Shown: in pieces, positions 26,514 through 33,054 of the stretch
How positions within the stretch are numbered: the stretch's first letter is position 1
Layout: every line of letters begins with the position of its first letter
From: Acidimicrobiia bacterium
GTDB taxonomy: Bacteria > Actinomycetota > Acidimicrobiia > Acidimicrobiales > Poriferisodalaceae
Assembly (NCBI GenBank): GCA_022827265.1
Contig: JAJDTF010000116.1
Location: 1-33,054 of the forward strand
Direction: 5' to 3'
Length of the DNA: 33,054 nucleotides
Position numbers and translations under genes: made by a program
The notes under the pieces: generated by a model
Seen by the model: only the letters and a program-made list of their open reading frames with translations
Database searches by the model: none
What the model was told of the DNA's origin: nothing

Positions 26514-27869
26514 GTGGCATCGGAAGACGGCACCGACGAGCCGGGAGACACATCCGAGCATGCTGCGGCCGAGCCGGCCCCGCTGTCGCTGTTCGACTTC
26601 GGCGACGCCGCGCCAGCGCCCCCACGGCCGCCGGCGGCACCTGCACCATCCGATGACCTGCCTGAGCCGCCCGATGAGGCGCCGCAACAACCTGACCGGT
26701 CGGCGTCTGCGAGCGAATCGATACCGGCCCTAGCCGGGATGCCAGCAGCGGACGAGCTCCCGGTTCCGCCTGCTCCGCTTTCGATCGACGAGCCGGCAGC
26801 GGCCGAGGCGCCCGTGGACGAGGCGCCGGTCGGCAATCTGCTCGACGGCATCGTGGGCCAGCCCGCAGCCGTTGAACGGCTGGAGGCAGCGCTTGCCTCG
26901 CCGCTGCCCGCCTACCTGTTCGTCGGCCCCGCAGGCGCCGGCCTGCGCGGCGCCGCGTGCCGCTTCGCAGGCGAGCTGCTGGCCGCGCGTAGCGCGACTC
27001 CCGAGCGTGAACGCCGTCTCGCGCTCGCCGAGCAGCACCCCGACCTATTGGTCTTCGATCGCGTCGGCGCGGCCATGACGGCCGAGCAGGCCCGCGAGGC
27101 GGTGCGTGCCGCCGCGGCTGCGCCTGTCGCCGGCGACCAGAAGGTCATCGTGCTCGGCGACGTCGACCGTGCCGCGCTGAGCGCGCCGATCCTGCTCAAG
27201 TCCGTCGAGGAACCGCCGCCGTCGTGCGTCTTCGTGCTGCTCGCGGAGGAAGTCAACCGGTCGATGGAGACGCTGGCCTCCCGCTGCGCACGTGTCGATT
27301 TCGAGGCGCTGGGCGACGCCGACCTGCAGGCGCTGCTTGTCGCCGAGGGCATCGAGCATGGCCGTGCCAGCTTCGCTGCAGCCGCTGCCGGCGGTTCGAT
27401 CGACCGCGCTCGCCTGCTCGCCTCCGACGACGATGCTGCCGTGCGCATCGAGACGTGGCGCGGCCTGCGGGGCACCCTGAACGGCACGGCATCCGCAGCG
27501 ATGGCAGCAGTGGATGCCGCGCTGGAGGCCGCCGAGCAGGCGGCGGCACCGCTCGAAGCCCGCCACGAGGCAGAGCGAGCAGCAGCCGACGAGCAGGCCG
27601 AGCTCTACGGGACGAAGGTGGGCCGCAGCTCGCTCGACGAGCGTCACCGCCGCGAGCTGCGCCGGGTGCGCACCGACGAGATCACCATGGGCTTGGCAGT
27701 GCTGGCGTCGCAGATCCGTGATGAATCCGGCAACGGCAGCCTGCGTGCAGAGGCGGCAGCGGTGCAGCTCGACGCCATCGGTGACGCTGCCGAGGCACTG
27801 CGCTTCAACGCCAACCAGCGATTGGCCCTGAGCTGCCTGTTCATCCGCCTCGGCCACGCGGGCCCGTAG
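26514..27869 (+). CDS. holB: DNA polymerase III clamp-loader subunit delta'
   Basis: 451 residues from GTG 26514. The first ~105 are a Pro/Ala/Glu-rich, probably disordered extension that is absent from most HolB proteins. The AAA+ fold starts at LLDGIVGQPAAVERLEAAL. The P-loop reads GPAGAGLRGAA, with no lysine, fitting the non-ATPase role of delta'. EQHPDLLVFD and KSVEEPPPSCVFVLL are typical, and LASRCARVDF is the SRC motif whose arginine reaches the neighbouring subunit. The four cysteines of the usual zinc module are missing. It helps open and load the beta clamp. It is probably co-transcribed with tmk. Confidence 0.9.
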   Translation: MASEDGTDEPGDTSEHAAAEPAPLSLFDFGDAAPAPPRPPAAPAPSDDLPEPPDEAPQQPDRSASASESIPALAGMPAADELPVPPAPLSIDEPAAAEAPVDEAPVGNLLDGIVGQPAAVERLEAALASPLPAYLFVGPAGAGLRGAACRFAGELLAARSATPERERRLALAEQHPDLLVFDRVGAAMTAEQAREAVRAAAAAPVAGDQKVIVLGDVDRAALSAPILLKSVEEPPPSCVFVLLAEEVNRSMETLASRCARVDFEALGDADLQALLVAEGIEHGRASFAAAAAGGSIDRARLLASDDDAAVRIETWRGLRGTLNGTASAAMAAVDAALEAAEQAAAPLEARHEAERAAADEQAELYGTKVGRSSLDERHRRELRRVRTDEITMGLAVLASQIRDESGNGSLRAEAAAVQLDAIGDAAEALRFNANQRLALSCLFIRLGHAGP

Positions 27870-27874
27870 CGCGC

Positions 27875-27896
27875 CGCCCCCGAAGCCGCCGGGGCG
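27875..27896. terminator. possible two-way terminator between holB and tRNA-Thr
   Basis: CGCCCC (27875-27880) and GGGGCG (27891-27896) form a 6-bp GC stem with a 10-nt loop in the short gap between convergent holB and the tRNA gene. Position supports it; the lack of a U-run limits confidence. Confidence 0.4.
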
Positions 27897-27902
27897 CCGG
27901 CG

Positions 27903-27974
27903 AGCCCGAGGTGGGGATTGAACCCACGACCTGCTCTTTACGAGAGAGCCGCTCTGCCACTGAGCTACTCGGGC
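27903..27974 (-). tRNA. tRNA-Thr (anticodon CGU)
   Basis: The reverse strand folds into a complete 72-nt cloverleaf: acceptor GCCCGAG/CTCGGGC, D stem GCTC/GAGC, anticodon stem GCTCT/AGAGC with loop CTCGTAA (anticodon CGT, codon ACG), variable AGGTC, T stem GTGGG/CCCAC with loop TTCAATC. The discriminator base is T and CCA is not encoded. TACCGT (27992-27987, minus strand) is a possible -10 box. It marks the edge of the host-like region; the accessory genes lie on its 5' side. Confidence 0.96.
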
Positions 27975-28034
27975 AACGGGCGGCTCACGGTAGCAGCGGC
28001 AGCTAGCCGCCCACGAGAAATTTGGAGACGAGTC

Positions 28035-28133
28035 ATGACGATCGTGCTCACGAGACCGCCGAGCGACTTCGTCTCGATCGACAGCTTTCGCAACCGCTGC
28101 ACGTCTAGCCCAGGTTCGCCGCATGTCGCATGA
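28035..28133 (+). CDS. possible small ORF, 32 residues
   Basis: ATG 28035 is preceded by GGAG with 8-nt spacing. The product (starts MTIVLTRPPSDFVSIDSF) is not recognised. It lies between the tRNA and the nuclease gene, on the same strand as the latter, and could be a truncated remnant or a leader. No independent support. Confidence 0.2.
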   Translation: MTIVLTRPPSDFVSIDSFRNRCTSSPGSPHVA

Positions 28134-28198
28134 GATCGTGCCAACATCGTTTGGGTGCATGGGCGCGAAATTGCCTTCGTCAACAGCAGGCCGCTGGC

Positions 28199-28204
28199 TA
28201 ATCT
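28199..28204 (+). promoter_or_regulatory. -10 box of the nuclease-methylase operon
   Basis: TAATCT lies 9 nt before ATG 28214, a near-consensus -10 in an AT-richer stretch. A weak TTCGTC stands 16 bp upstream (28177-28182). No ribosome site is seen, so the nuclease message may be leaderless and weakly translated. Confidence 0.45.
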
Positions 28205-28213
28205 CAGAGCGCC

Positions 28214-28966
28214 ATGCCAAGCAGCATCGTAGAAGTGTTCCTTACGGCCGACGACGCCATCCGAAACAGCGCTCTGATCGTCAGAAAGGGTCCGCGCGAC
28301 AAGGAATTTCACTTTCAGGACTGGTTCAAGGCAAGGCTCAGTGAGACGAGCCTGAACTACAAGGAGAACGGTCGCAACACGTACCCGGATTTTGAGCTTC
28401 CAGATTCGAAAGAAGGAATCGAAGTGAAAGGTCTGGCGAGTCCAGGCCGCGTAAAGGATTTTGACGCCAACAGTAGAATGCCAACCGGTCGGCACAACGA
28501 TCTCGATGTCTTCTATGCATTTGGTCGATATCCGAGCGACCCCGATTCAAATTCCTATGAGCTGATTGATTTGGTGATTTGCCACGGTGACTTCTTCAGC
28601 GCGGATCACGACTACGAGCACGAGAACAAGAGCTTCAAGGAATTCGGCAGCTACGGCGACGTACTTGTTCGGGACCGCAAGATGTACGTCGTGCCGACGC
28701 CCTTTGGGCTCCTTGAAGGAGTCGAAGATCATACCACCTTGATACTGCCAGCCGCAATGCGAACTGACGATGCGCGTCTTCGATTGATCGGCAGTTTTTC
28801 ACGTACGGAAGCGGCGAGAATTGTAGTCGACTATCGATTCGACCTTGGGTCGAATGCACTGATACCAGGTCTTGAAGACAATCCAACAGGCGGATTTGAG
28901 CACGAGTTCGTTGCCTATTGTGCTGTGGAGGACGATGACCGAGCTGTGAGATTGCGTCAATCGTGA
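28214..28966 (+). CDS. putative PD-(D/E)XK restriction endonuclease
   Basis: 250 residues. The sequence YPDFELPDSKEGIEVKGL carries D59 and E70-V-K72, spaced as the catalytic core of PD-(D/E)XK nucleases; the upstream helix KEFHFQDWFKARLSE could supply another acidic residue. No closer family is recognised. It overlaps the following DNA methylase by GTGA, so the two are almost certainly co-translated, which makes a restriction enzyme the natural reading. Codon use is clearly AT-richer than the flanking host genes (frequent AAT, GAT, TTT), pointing to transfer. It is cytoplasmic. Function is inferred from motif and context only; a repair or methyl-directed nuclease is possible. Confidence 0.65.
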   Translation: MPSSIVEVFLTADDAIRNSALIVRKGPRDKEFHFQDWFKARLSETSLNYKENGRNTYPDFELPDSKEGIEVKGLASPGRVKDFDANSRMPTGRHNDLDVFYAFGRYPSDPDSNSYELIDLVICHGDFFSADHDYEHENKSFKEFGSYGDVLVRDRKMYVVPTPFGLLEGVEDHTTLILPAAMRTDDARLRLIGSFSRTEAARIVVDYRFDLGSNALIPGLEDNPTGGFEHEFVAYCAVEDDDRAVRLRQS

Positions 28967-31056
28967 CTGACATCCTTCAAGCCCCTGAGAGCCAACGCTC
29001 GGGGTATGTGTACGAATTGTCTCTGCCGAACCCATGTGCACTGGAGAGAGACTTCCCTGTGGCGGCCGTTAGCCAGACGGCGTTAGCTGAGTCATGGCGA
29101 AAGGAAGTTCATCGCCCTGCTACCCACACTCACAAGTGGTGGGCGCAGCGTCTCGGAACAGTATTCCGCGCTGCCATTATCGGAGCATGCAGCGACGATG
29201 GCATCCAGACGCTAGATCGAATCAACAAGGGGGTGCGGTTCGATGACCTTCGTATACTAGACCCATTCGGGGGATCTGGTACGACGATGGTGGAGTCGGT
29301 CAAACTCGGCGCGAGCTGTAGCTCAATAGACATCAACCCTGTAGCCAGTCTTGTGCAACGGCAAGCTCTGCAACGCTGGGACATGACACGTCTCTGGGAT
29401 ATGTACCGAAGTGTCGAGGAGCGGTGTCGCGCTGAGATCGACTACCTCCATACCGATTCTCGCGGACAGACAGTGTTGTACTATTTCTGGGTTGCGATCG
29501 CACCGTGTGTAACTTGCGGCGTGGATGTCGATCTCTTCTCTTCGAGCGTCTTCGCCAAACACGCCTATCCGCGACGTCATCCACAAGCGCGTGCTTATTG
29601 TTCGAGCTGCGACTCAATTGTGGATGTCTGCTTGGACCAGTCAGACTTGGGCACTTGCACATGCGGCACCAAGTTGACTCGCGATGGCCCGGTTCGTGGA
29701 CAGATGATGACCTGTCCAGCCGGCCATGAGTCACGAATCATTGATGCGTTGGGCGGTGACCGGCCTCGACATCGTATGTATGCGAAGCTGGTCTTCGATG
29801 GCGAATCGAAATCCTATGCCCCGATAGACAAGTATGATCGAGAGCTGTATGAAGTTGCCGCTTATCGCCTGAGCGCAATCTCTCCTGACCGGATCGTATC
29901 GCCGGCCGGTCACCTGTCTGAAGGCTACAACACTCGACAAGCAATGCGGTGGGGTTTCAAGCGCTGGCGAGACTTCTTCAACGCGCGGCAACTCTATTGC
30001 TTGGGCCTTCTGGGCCAGTCCATCAAAGAGCAGGAATCATCTGCTGAACGTGAGGCTCTATGTGCCCTCTTCTCGGGCACGCTGGAGTTCAACAACATGT
30101 TCTGTTCCTTTAAGGGGGAAGGGACAGGCGCGGTGCGACACATGTTTAGTCACCATGTCTTACGACCGGAGCGAGCCCCGCTGGAGGCGCACCCTTGGGG
30201 CACCCCGAAGTCATCGGGGTCGTTTAGCACATTGTTCAAATCACGGCTGCTGCGAGCTCAGAATTACAAGTCAGATCCGCACGACATCGTGTGGGAAGAC
30301 GATGTCGCCTCCAGACGGCATCACATCTCAGTTCCTCTGGTGGAAGTCGGTGCTGACCGGTGGGAAGCTGTGACGGCGGACTCAGCCTGCTTGCCATATG
30401 TCGACGATTCATTCGATCTTGTGGTTACAGATCCTCCGTACTTTGACAACGTTCATTACTCAGAGCTTGCCGATTTCTTTCATTCGTGGTTGAGATGTCT
30501 GGCCCCATTCCCCGAATACAACGCTGAGGCTGATACGACGCGATCCTCGGCGGAGGCGCAGAGTACCGATGCAAATCACTTCCGCGAGGCGATGGGGCGC
30601 ATATTCGCAGAGTCAGCCCGAGTGTTGAAGCGGACTGGCTCCATGGTGTTCTCGTTTCACCATGGAGACATAGAAGCCTGGGTATCTCTGTGTTTGGCGC
30701 TCCAGCGGGCAGGTCTTGTGGTGACGGCCATTCAGCCAATCAAGGCGGAGATGTCGACAAGTTCGACCAAGCGGGGCTCGAATGCGCCCAATAATCTGGA
30801 TTCGCTCGTGGTGTGCCGACCATCCGATAGCGCTCGGGCCTGTCTCGGCAACACGGTTGAAGATGCCTTCGCGACCGCGCTCAGCCGTCTCGGTGCGATT
30901 CGGGATAGTGGTGTGTTGGTCGGTGAGGGAGATGTGCGTTCGGTTGTCGCCGGATCGATCATCGCCTTGTCGACGATGCCCGACCGTGAGGACGAGAGGG
31001 CTGATCTGCTGGCCCGAGCTCAAGAGCTCGCAGAGGCTGCGTGTGCCGACTGGTAG
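28963..31056 (+). CDS. Zn-ribbon DNA methyltransferase (COG1743/DUF1156-like)
   Basis: 697 residues from GTG 28963. The N-terminal HTHKWWAQRLGTVFRAAI resembles the HLWWARRP stretch of DUF1156 methylases. SAM-binding motif I is D100-PFGGSGTT; catalytic motif IV is D490-PPY (VTDPPYFDNVHYSEL), which points to amino-methylation of adenine or cytosine. Between them is a cysteine-rich segment, C182/C185, C213/C216, C232/C234 and C251/H255, that looks like two zinc ribbons. It presumably protects host DNA from the upstream nuclease, whose gene overlaps it by 4 nt. The ~380 residues between motifs I and IV could hold the target-recognition part. AT-rich codon use matches its partner, not the host. 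Confidence 0.85.
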   Translation: MTDILQAPESQRSGYVYELSLPNPCALERDFPVAAVSQTALAESWRKEVHRPATHTHKWWAQRLGTVFRAAIIGACSDDGIQTLDRINKGVRFDDLRILDPFGGSGTTMVESVKLGASCSSIDINPVASLVQRQALQRWDMTRLWDMYRSVEERCRAEIDYLHTDSRGQTVLYYFWVAIAPCVTCGVDVDLFSSSVFAKHAYPRRHPQARAYCSSCDSIVDVCLDQSDLGTCTCGTKLTRDGPVRGQMMTCPAGHESRIIDALGGDRPRHRMYAKLVFDGESKSYAPIDKYDRELYEVAAYRLSAISPDRIVSPAGHLSEGYNTRQAMRWGFKRWRDFFNARQLYCLGLLGQSIKEQESSAEREALCALFSGTLEFNNMFCSFKGEGTGAVRHMFSHHVLRPERAPLEAHPWGTPKSSGSFSTLFKSRLLRAQNYKSDPHDIVWEDDVASRRHHISVPLVEVGADRWEAVTADSACLPYVDDSFDLVVTDPPYFDNVHYSELADFFHSWLRCLAPFPEYNAEADTTRSSAEAQSTDANHFREAMGRIFAESARVLKRTGSMVFSFHHGDIEAWVSLCLALQRAGLVVTAIQPIKAEMSTSSTKRGSNAPNNLDSLVVCRPSDSARACLGNTVEDAFATALSRLGAIRDSGVLVGEGDVRSVVAGSIIALSTMPDREDERADLLARAQELAEAACADW

Positions 31057-31221
31057 GGCCAGCTTGAGGCACCAACTCACGAACGCCAGGGCCAGCGCAA
31101 TAGCCAGTGAAATTGAGAGCGCGACGCGAGGCTCGAAGCGAGCTGTCCATTCGCCGTGCAGACGCGGTTGCGAATTGCAGCCCACACTCGCCGAGTTCGG
31201 AGCCTACGATGGCTGCGCCTG

Positions 31222-31482
31222 ATGTCCGTGCGCTCAGGACCGCCCATTCTGGAGCGCACAGCAAACTTCCCGTGTCCGAAGTGCGGCTCCGCGATGGCGC
31301 GCCGGGTTGCCAGGCGAGGGAACAACGCGGGCAGTGAGTTCTGGGGCTGCTCGACGTTCCCGAAGTGTCGATCGATCATGCCGATCGAGGAATCCGAGCC
31401 CGCAGCGCCTGAGATGGACGTAGTCGATGCGGTGTGCCCATTCAGCAGCCCACCGCCGCGGCCACCGACGACCGGGTGTTGA
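31222..31482 (+). pseudogene. topoisomerase-type C4 zinc-finger fragment
   Basis: 86 residues from ATG 31222. FPCPKCGSAMARRVARRG followed by SEFWGCSTFPKCRSIMPI is a complete zf-C4_Topoisom finger. Such fingers are usually the C-terminal end of larger nucleases (Mrr- or NERD-type) or of topoisomerases. Here nothing of such a protein precedes it; a stop lies in the same frame at 31108-31110. It may be the surviving end of a deleted nuclease. The last ~20 residues run into unrelated sequence, overlapping the minus-strand fragment. A stand-alone small zinc-finger protein cannot be excluded. Confidence 0.55.
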
Positions 31483-31657
31483 TGTTGCCGCCAGAGGACG
31501 GCGTGTAGCCGTAGCCGATCACCGGGGTGTCGATGCCGCCTGCGTGCGGGACTGTCACCGGTCCAGACCGAGCAACCGTGATCTGGGTCAGCGGGGATTG
31601 CTTCGAGTCTGATACCTGCGGCACGGCGCGGTGAGGGTCGCCGCATGGCGGGTTCAA
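31442..31657 (-). pseudogene. unidentified C-terminal gene fragment
   Basis: A minus-strand frame of about 70 codons with host-like GC3-rich codons and a protein-like composition, ending GGIDTPVIGYGY, TPSSGGNINT and VAAAVGC before TGA. There is no convincing start: TTG 31657 is the only candidate. It overlaps the 3' end of the zinc-finger frame by 41 bp. It looks like the end of a gene whose front has been lost. No family recognised. Confidence 0.3.
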
Positions 31658-31746
31658 CGCGCGATCCGATCAGGTCTCGGCCCGGGGACTCGCATGCGCA
31701 ATCCCTCGTCGTTGCTGAGAGAACGGGAAACCGTCGGTATATCGAG

Positions 31747-31775
31747 TTGCCAATGGTGTCTGTCGCCCTTATAGT
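31747..31775 (+). promoter_or_regulatory. dndB promoter
   Basis: TTGCCA (31747-31752) and TATAGT (31770-31775) are separated by 17 bp, the best sigma-70-type promoter in the window. The predicted start is near 31782, inside the 28-bp palindrome. AAGGA (31822-31826) is the ribosome site for ATG 31836. Confidence 0.7.
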
Positions 31776-31798
31776 TATGTATACGTATACATAACTAT
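31771..31798. promoter_or_regulatory. perfect 28-bp palindromic operator upstream of dndB
   Basis: ATAGTTATGTATAC (31771-31784) is followed at once by its exact reverse complement (31785-31798). It is strikingly AT-rich against its surroundings and overlaps the -10 box and predicted transcription start of dndB. A dimeric repressor bound here would shut the promoter. DndB itself is reported to regulate dnd promoters in other bacteria, so autoregulation is a fair inference. Confidence 0.8.
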
Positions 31799-31801
31799 TC
31801 C

Positions 31802-31818
31802 GAGACGGATCCCGTCTC
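31802..31818 (+). promoter_or_regulatory. 5'-UTR hairpin of dndB
   Basis: GAGACGG-atc-CCGTCTC forms a perfect 7-bp stem with a 3-nt loop, directly after the palindrome and 4 nt before the ribosome site. It could be a second binding site or an mRNA 5' stabiliser. Confidence 0.5.
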
Positions 31819-31835
31819 AGAAAGGACACAGACAA

Positions 31836-32918
31836 ATGCCTACTTCAATGCAAGCGACCTTCCGGGTTCCCGCCACGCGGGGCAAGATGGGCAAGACCGA
31901 GTACTTCACGACCTCGCTGCCGTTCGGGATCGTCGTCAAGGTGTTCACCTTCGACCCCGCCAACATGCCGCTGCTCGCGGCCGAGGAGCGCACGCAGCGG
32001 GAGCTGAAGACGCGGCGTGTGCCCGAGATCGCCGACTACATCCTGAGCCACGAGGATTACATCTTCTCGGCGGTGACCGTGTCGGTCGGCGTCGAGAAGT
32101 TCGACTTCGAACCGATCGGCGGGGATAGCGACATCGGCTGGCTGCACCTGCCTGCGGAAGCCGACTACATCGTCAACGACGGTCAGCACCGCATCGCCGG
32201 CATCGAACGGGCGCTGCGCGACGACCCCACGCTCAAGAACGACTCCATCTCGGTCGTCGTGCTGCCCGACGGCGGCACAAAGCGCAGCCAGCAGATCTTC
32301 AGCGACCTGAACCGCACAGTCCACAAGACGTCCAAATCTCTCGACATCCTCTATGACCACCGGCTGCCGATCAACCAAATCACGATGGACTGCGTCAAGG
32401 CGGTGCCGCTGTTTCGAGGTCGCACCGACAAAGAACGCGTGTCGTTGTCGGTGCGGAACCGGAACTTCGCAACGCTGTCTGGCTTGCAGCGAGCCAACAC
32501 GCAGCTGCTCGGCGATATCCCCGAGGACGCCGACGATGCGACCGTTGTCGAAGCACGCGATTACGCAATCGAATTCTGGATGCGCGCGACGGAGTTCGTG
32601 CAGCCCTGGTCCGAGATCGCTGACGGCGCGATGACCGCGGTCGAAGCACGCCAGGACTACCTTTCCTCGTACACGCTGGTGCTCTGGGCACTCGGCCGCG
32701 TCGGCGTCGTGCTCCGAGAGCAAGACATGAGCCTCGACGCGCTCAGCGCTCTCGCCGACGTGGACTGGCGCAAGGACAACCCCGAATGGGAAGGCATCTG
32801 CATCCTCGGCAATGACGTCATCACCAGAACGTCAACACGCGACGCCACAGGCGAACTGCTCAAGCACAAGCTCGGGCTGCGCGCCGACGCCCCGGACGCA
32901 GTCCTCCAGATGCCCTAG
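31836..32918 (+). CDS. dndB: DNA phosphorothioation regulator DndB, orphan
   Basis: 360 residues, full length for the family. The DGQHR motif is at residues 115-119 (YIVNDGQHRIAGIERAL); RSQQIFSDLNRTVHKTSKSL and ILYDHRLP are the accompanying conserved blocks. In Dnd systems DndA/CDE replace a backbone oxygen of DNA with sulfur, and DndB is reported to act as a regulator of the dnd operon. Here no dndA, C, D or E lies in the window: upstream is gene debris, downstream an apparent insertion sequence. Codon use is GC-rich like the host, unlike the restriction-modification pair. The strong promoter plus palindrome suggests it is still expressed. Family membership is clear; its present role is not. 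Confidence 0.9.
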   Translation: MPTSMQATFRVPATRGKMGKTEYFTTSLPFGIVVKVFTFDPANMPLLAAEERTQRELKTRRVPEIADYILSHEDYIFSAVTVSVGVEKFDFEPIGGDSDIGWLHLPAEADYIVNDGQHRIAGIERALRDDPTLKNDSISVVVLPDGGTKRSQQIFSDLNRTVHKTSKSLDILYDHRLPINQITMDCVKAVPLFRGRTDKERVSLSVRNRNFATLSGLQRANTQLLGDIPEDADDATVVEARDYAIEFWMRATEFVQPWSEIADGAMTAVEARQDYLSSYTLVLWALGRVGVVLREQDMSLDALSALADVDWRKDNPEWEGICILGNDVITRTSTRDATGELLKHKLGLRADAPDAVLQMP

Positions 32919-33054
32919 TGGTTTGTCGTGGGTTTGGTTGCGGGGTTGTCTAGGGTGTTTCGATGAGCATGTGTGCTGTTGCGCTGGAGCTGGACGACAT
33001 GGACCGCGGTGAGCTGGAGCGGGTGGCGGCGTCGGGCGGCTCGACGGTGCGCGC
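32919..33054 (+). mobile_element. left end of an IS630-like element with partial transposase
   Basis: From the dndB stop codon on, the top strand becomes strikingly G/T-rich (32919-32962), as insertion-sequence ends often are. An ATG at 32963 opens a frame (LELDDMDRGELERVAAS, then GGSTVRA) that runs off the window. This resembles the N-terminus of IS630-family transposases, which precedes their helix-turn-helix. IS630 elements insert at TA, and a TA is present in the dndB TAG (32916-32917). Only 30 codons are visible, so a different small protein is possible. Confidence 0.5.

Noticed and set aside
27903..27974. tRNA-Thr as the integration site of the accessory region
   Set aside because: Integrases normally use the 3' end of a tRNA. 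Here the 3' end faces holB and the accessory genes lie on the 5' side. No integrase or second copy of the tRNA end was seen in the window.
31077..31835. Long minus-strand frame of about 250 codons opposite the gene debris and dndB promoter
   Set aside because: It runs through the dndB promoter and palindrome, has an Arg/Ser/His-rich composition typical of antisense frames in GC-rich DNA, and shows no recognisable domain.
32963..33054. Start of a DUF222/HNH endonuclease gene
   Set aside because: The visible residues fit an IS630 transposase N-terminus better, and the G/T-rich lead-in favours an insertion sequence; with 30 codons it cannot be settled.

Overview
The window is a GC-rich (roughly two-thirds G+C by eye) bacterial chromosome segment. 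The gene style points to an actinobacterium, most likely a marine or salt-exposed Acidimicrobiia-like lineage. The clues are a topoisomerase I with a lysine-rich tail and no zinc fingers, many GTG starts, several genes that look leaderless (TAnnnT boxes 7-11 nt before the start codon), a luciferase-like monooxygenase, KstR2-like TetR regulation, and a heavy load of salt and compatible-solute genes. The lineage is inferred from gene content; no rRNA or marker tree is available here.

Layout. (1) 1-3068: the 3' part of a MoxR/Mg-chelatase-type AAA+ ATPase followed by its VWA-domain partner. (2) 3088-5514: a TetR repressor with a perfect 14-bp operator palindrome, a divergent luciferase-like flavin monooxygenase, and a STAS protein that lacks the usual phosphoserine. 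(3) 5652-9357: NhaA Na+/H+ antiporter and a membrane pyrophosphatase. (4) 9376-10130: a Phd/VapB-PIN toxin-antitoxin pair with its operator. (5) 10200-18683: a choline-O-sulfate/glycine betaine locus made of a double-length ProW permease, ProV ATPase, a TetR regulator, a BetA-type choline dehydrogenase, a ProX lipoprotein and the choline sulfatase BetC. (6) 18897-27869: housekeeping and envelope genes: ammonium transporter, DUF368/PopT lipid-carrier translocase, topA, an MFS exporter, tmk and holB. (7) 27903-27974: tRNA-Thr(CGU) on the minus strand. (8) 28000-33054: a compositionally distinct accessory region. It holds a two-gene restriction-modification-like operon (small PD-(D/E)XK nuclease plus Zn-ribbon DNA methylase), gene debris including a topoisomerase-type C4 zinc finger, an orphan dndB behind an operator-like 28-bp palindrome, and the start of what looks like an IS630-type insertion sequence.

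How the genes work together. Regions 3 and 5 form a salt-adaptation neighbourhood. BetC would release choline from choline-O-sulfate, BetA would oxidise choline toward glycine betaine, ProX-ProW-ProV would import betaine or choline, NhaA would exchange Na+ for H+, and the pyrophosphatase would energise the membrane. Region 8 is a defence patch next to a tRNA. The most interesting signals are the nuclease/methylase pair, the dndB that has no dndCDE beside it in the window and is followed by an apparent IS at its stop codon, and a fossil duplication of the proV-proW junction that left a 23-codon chimeric mini-ORF.
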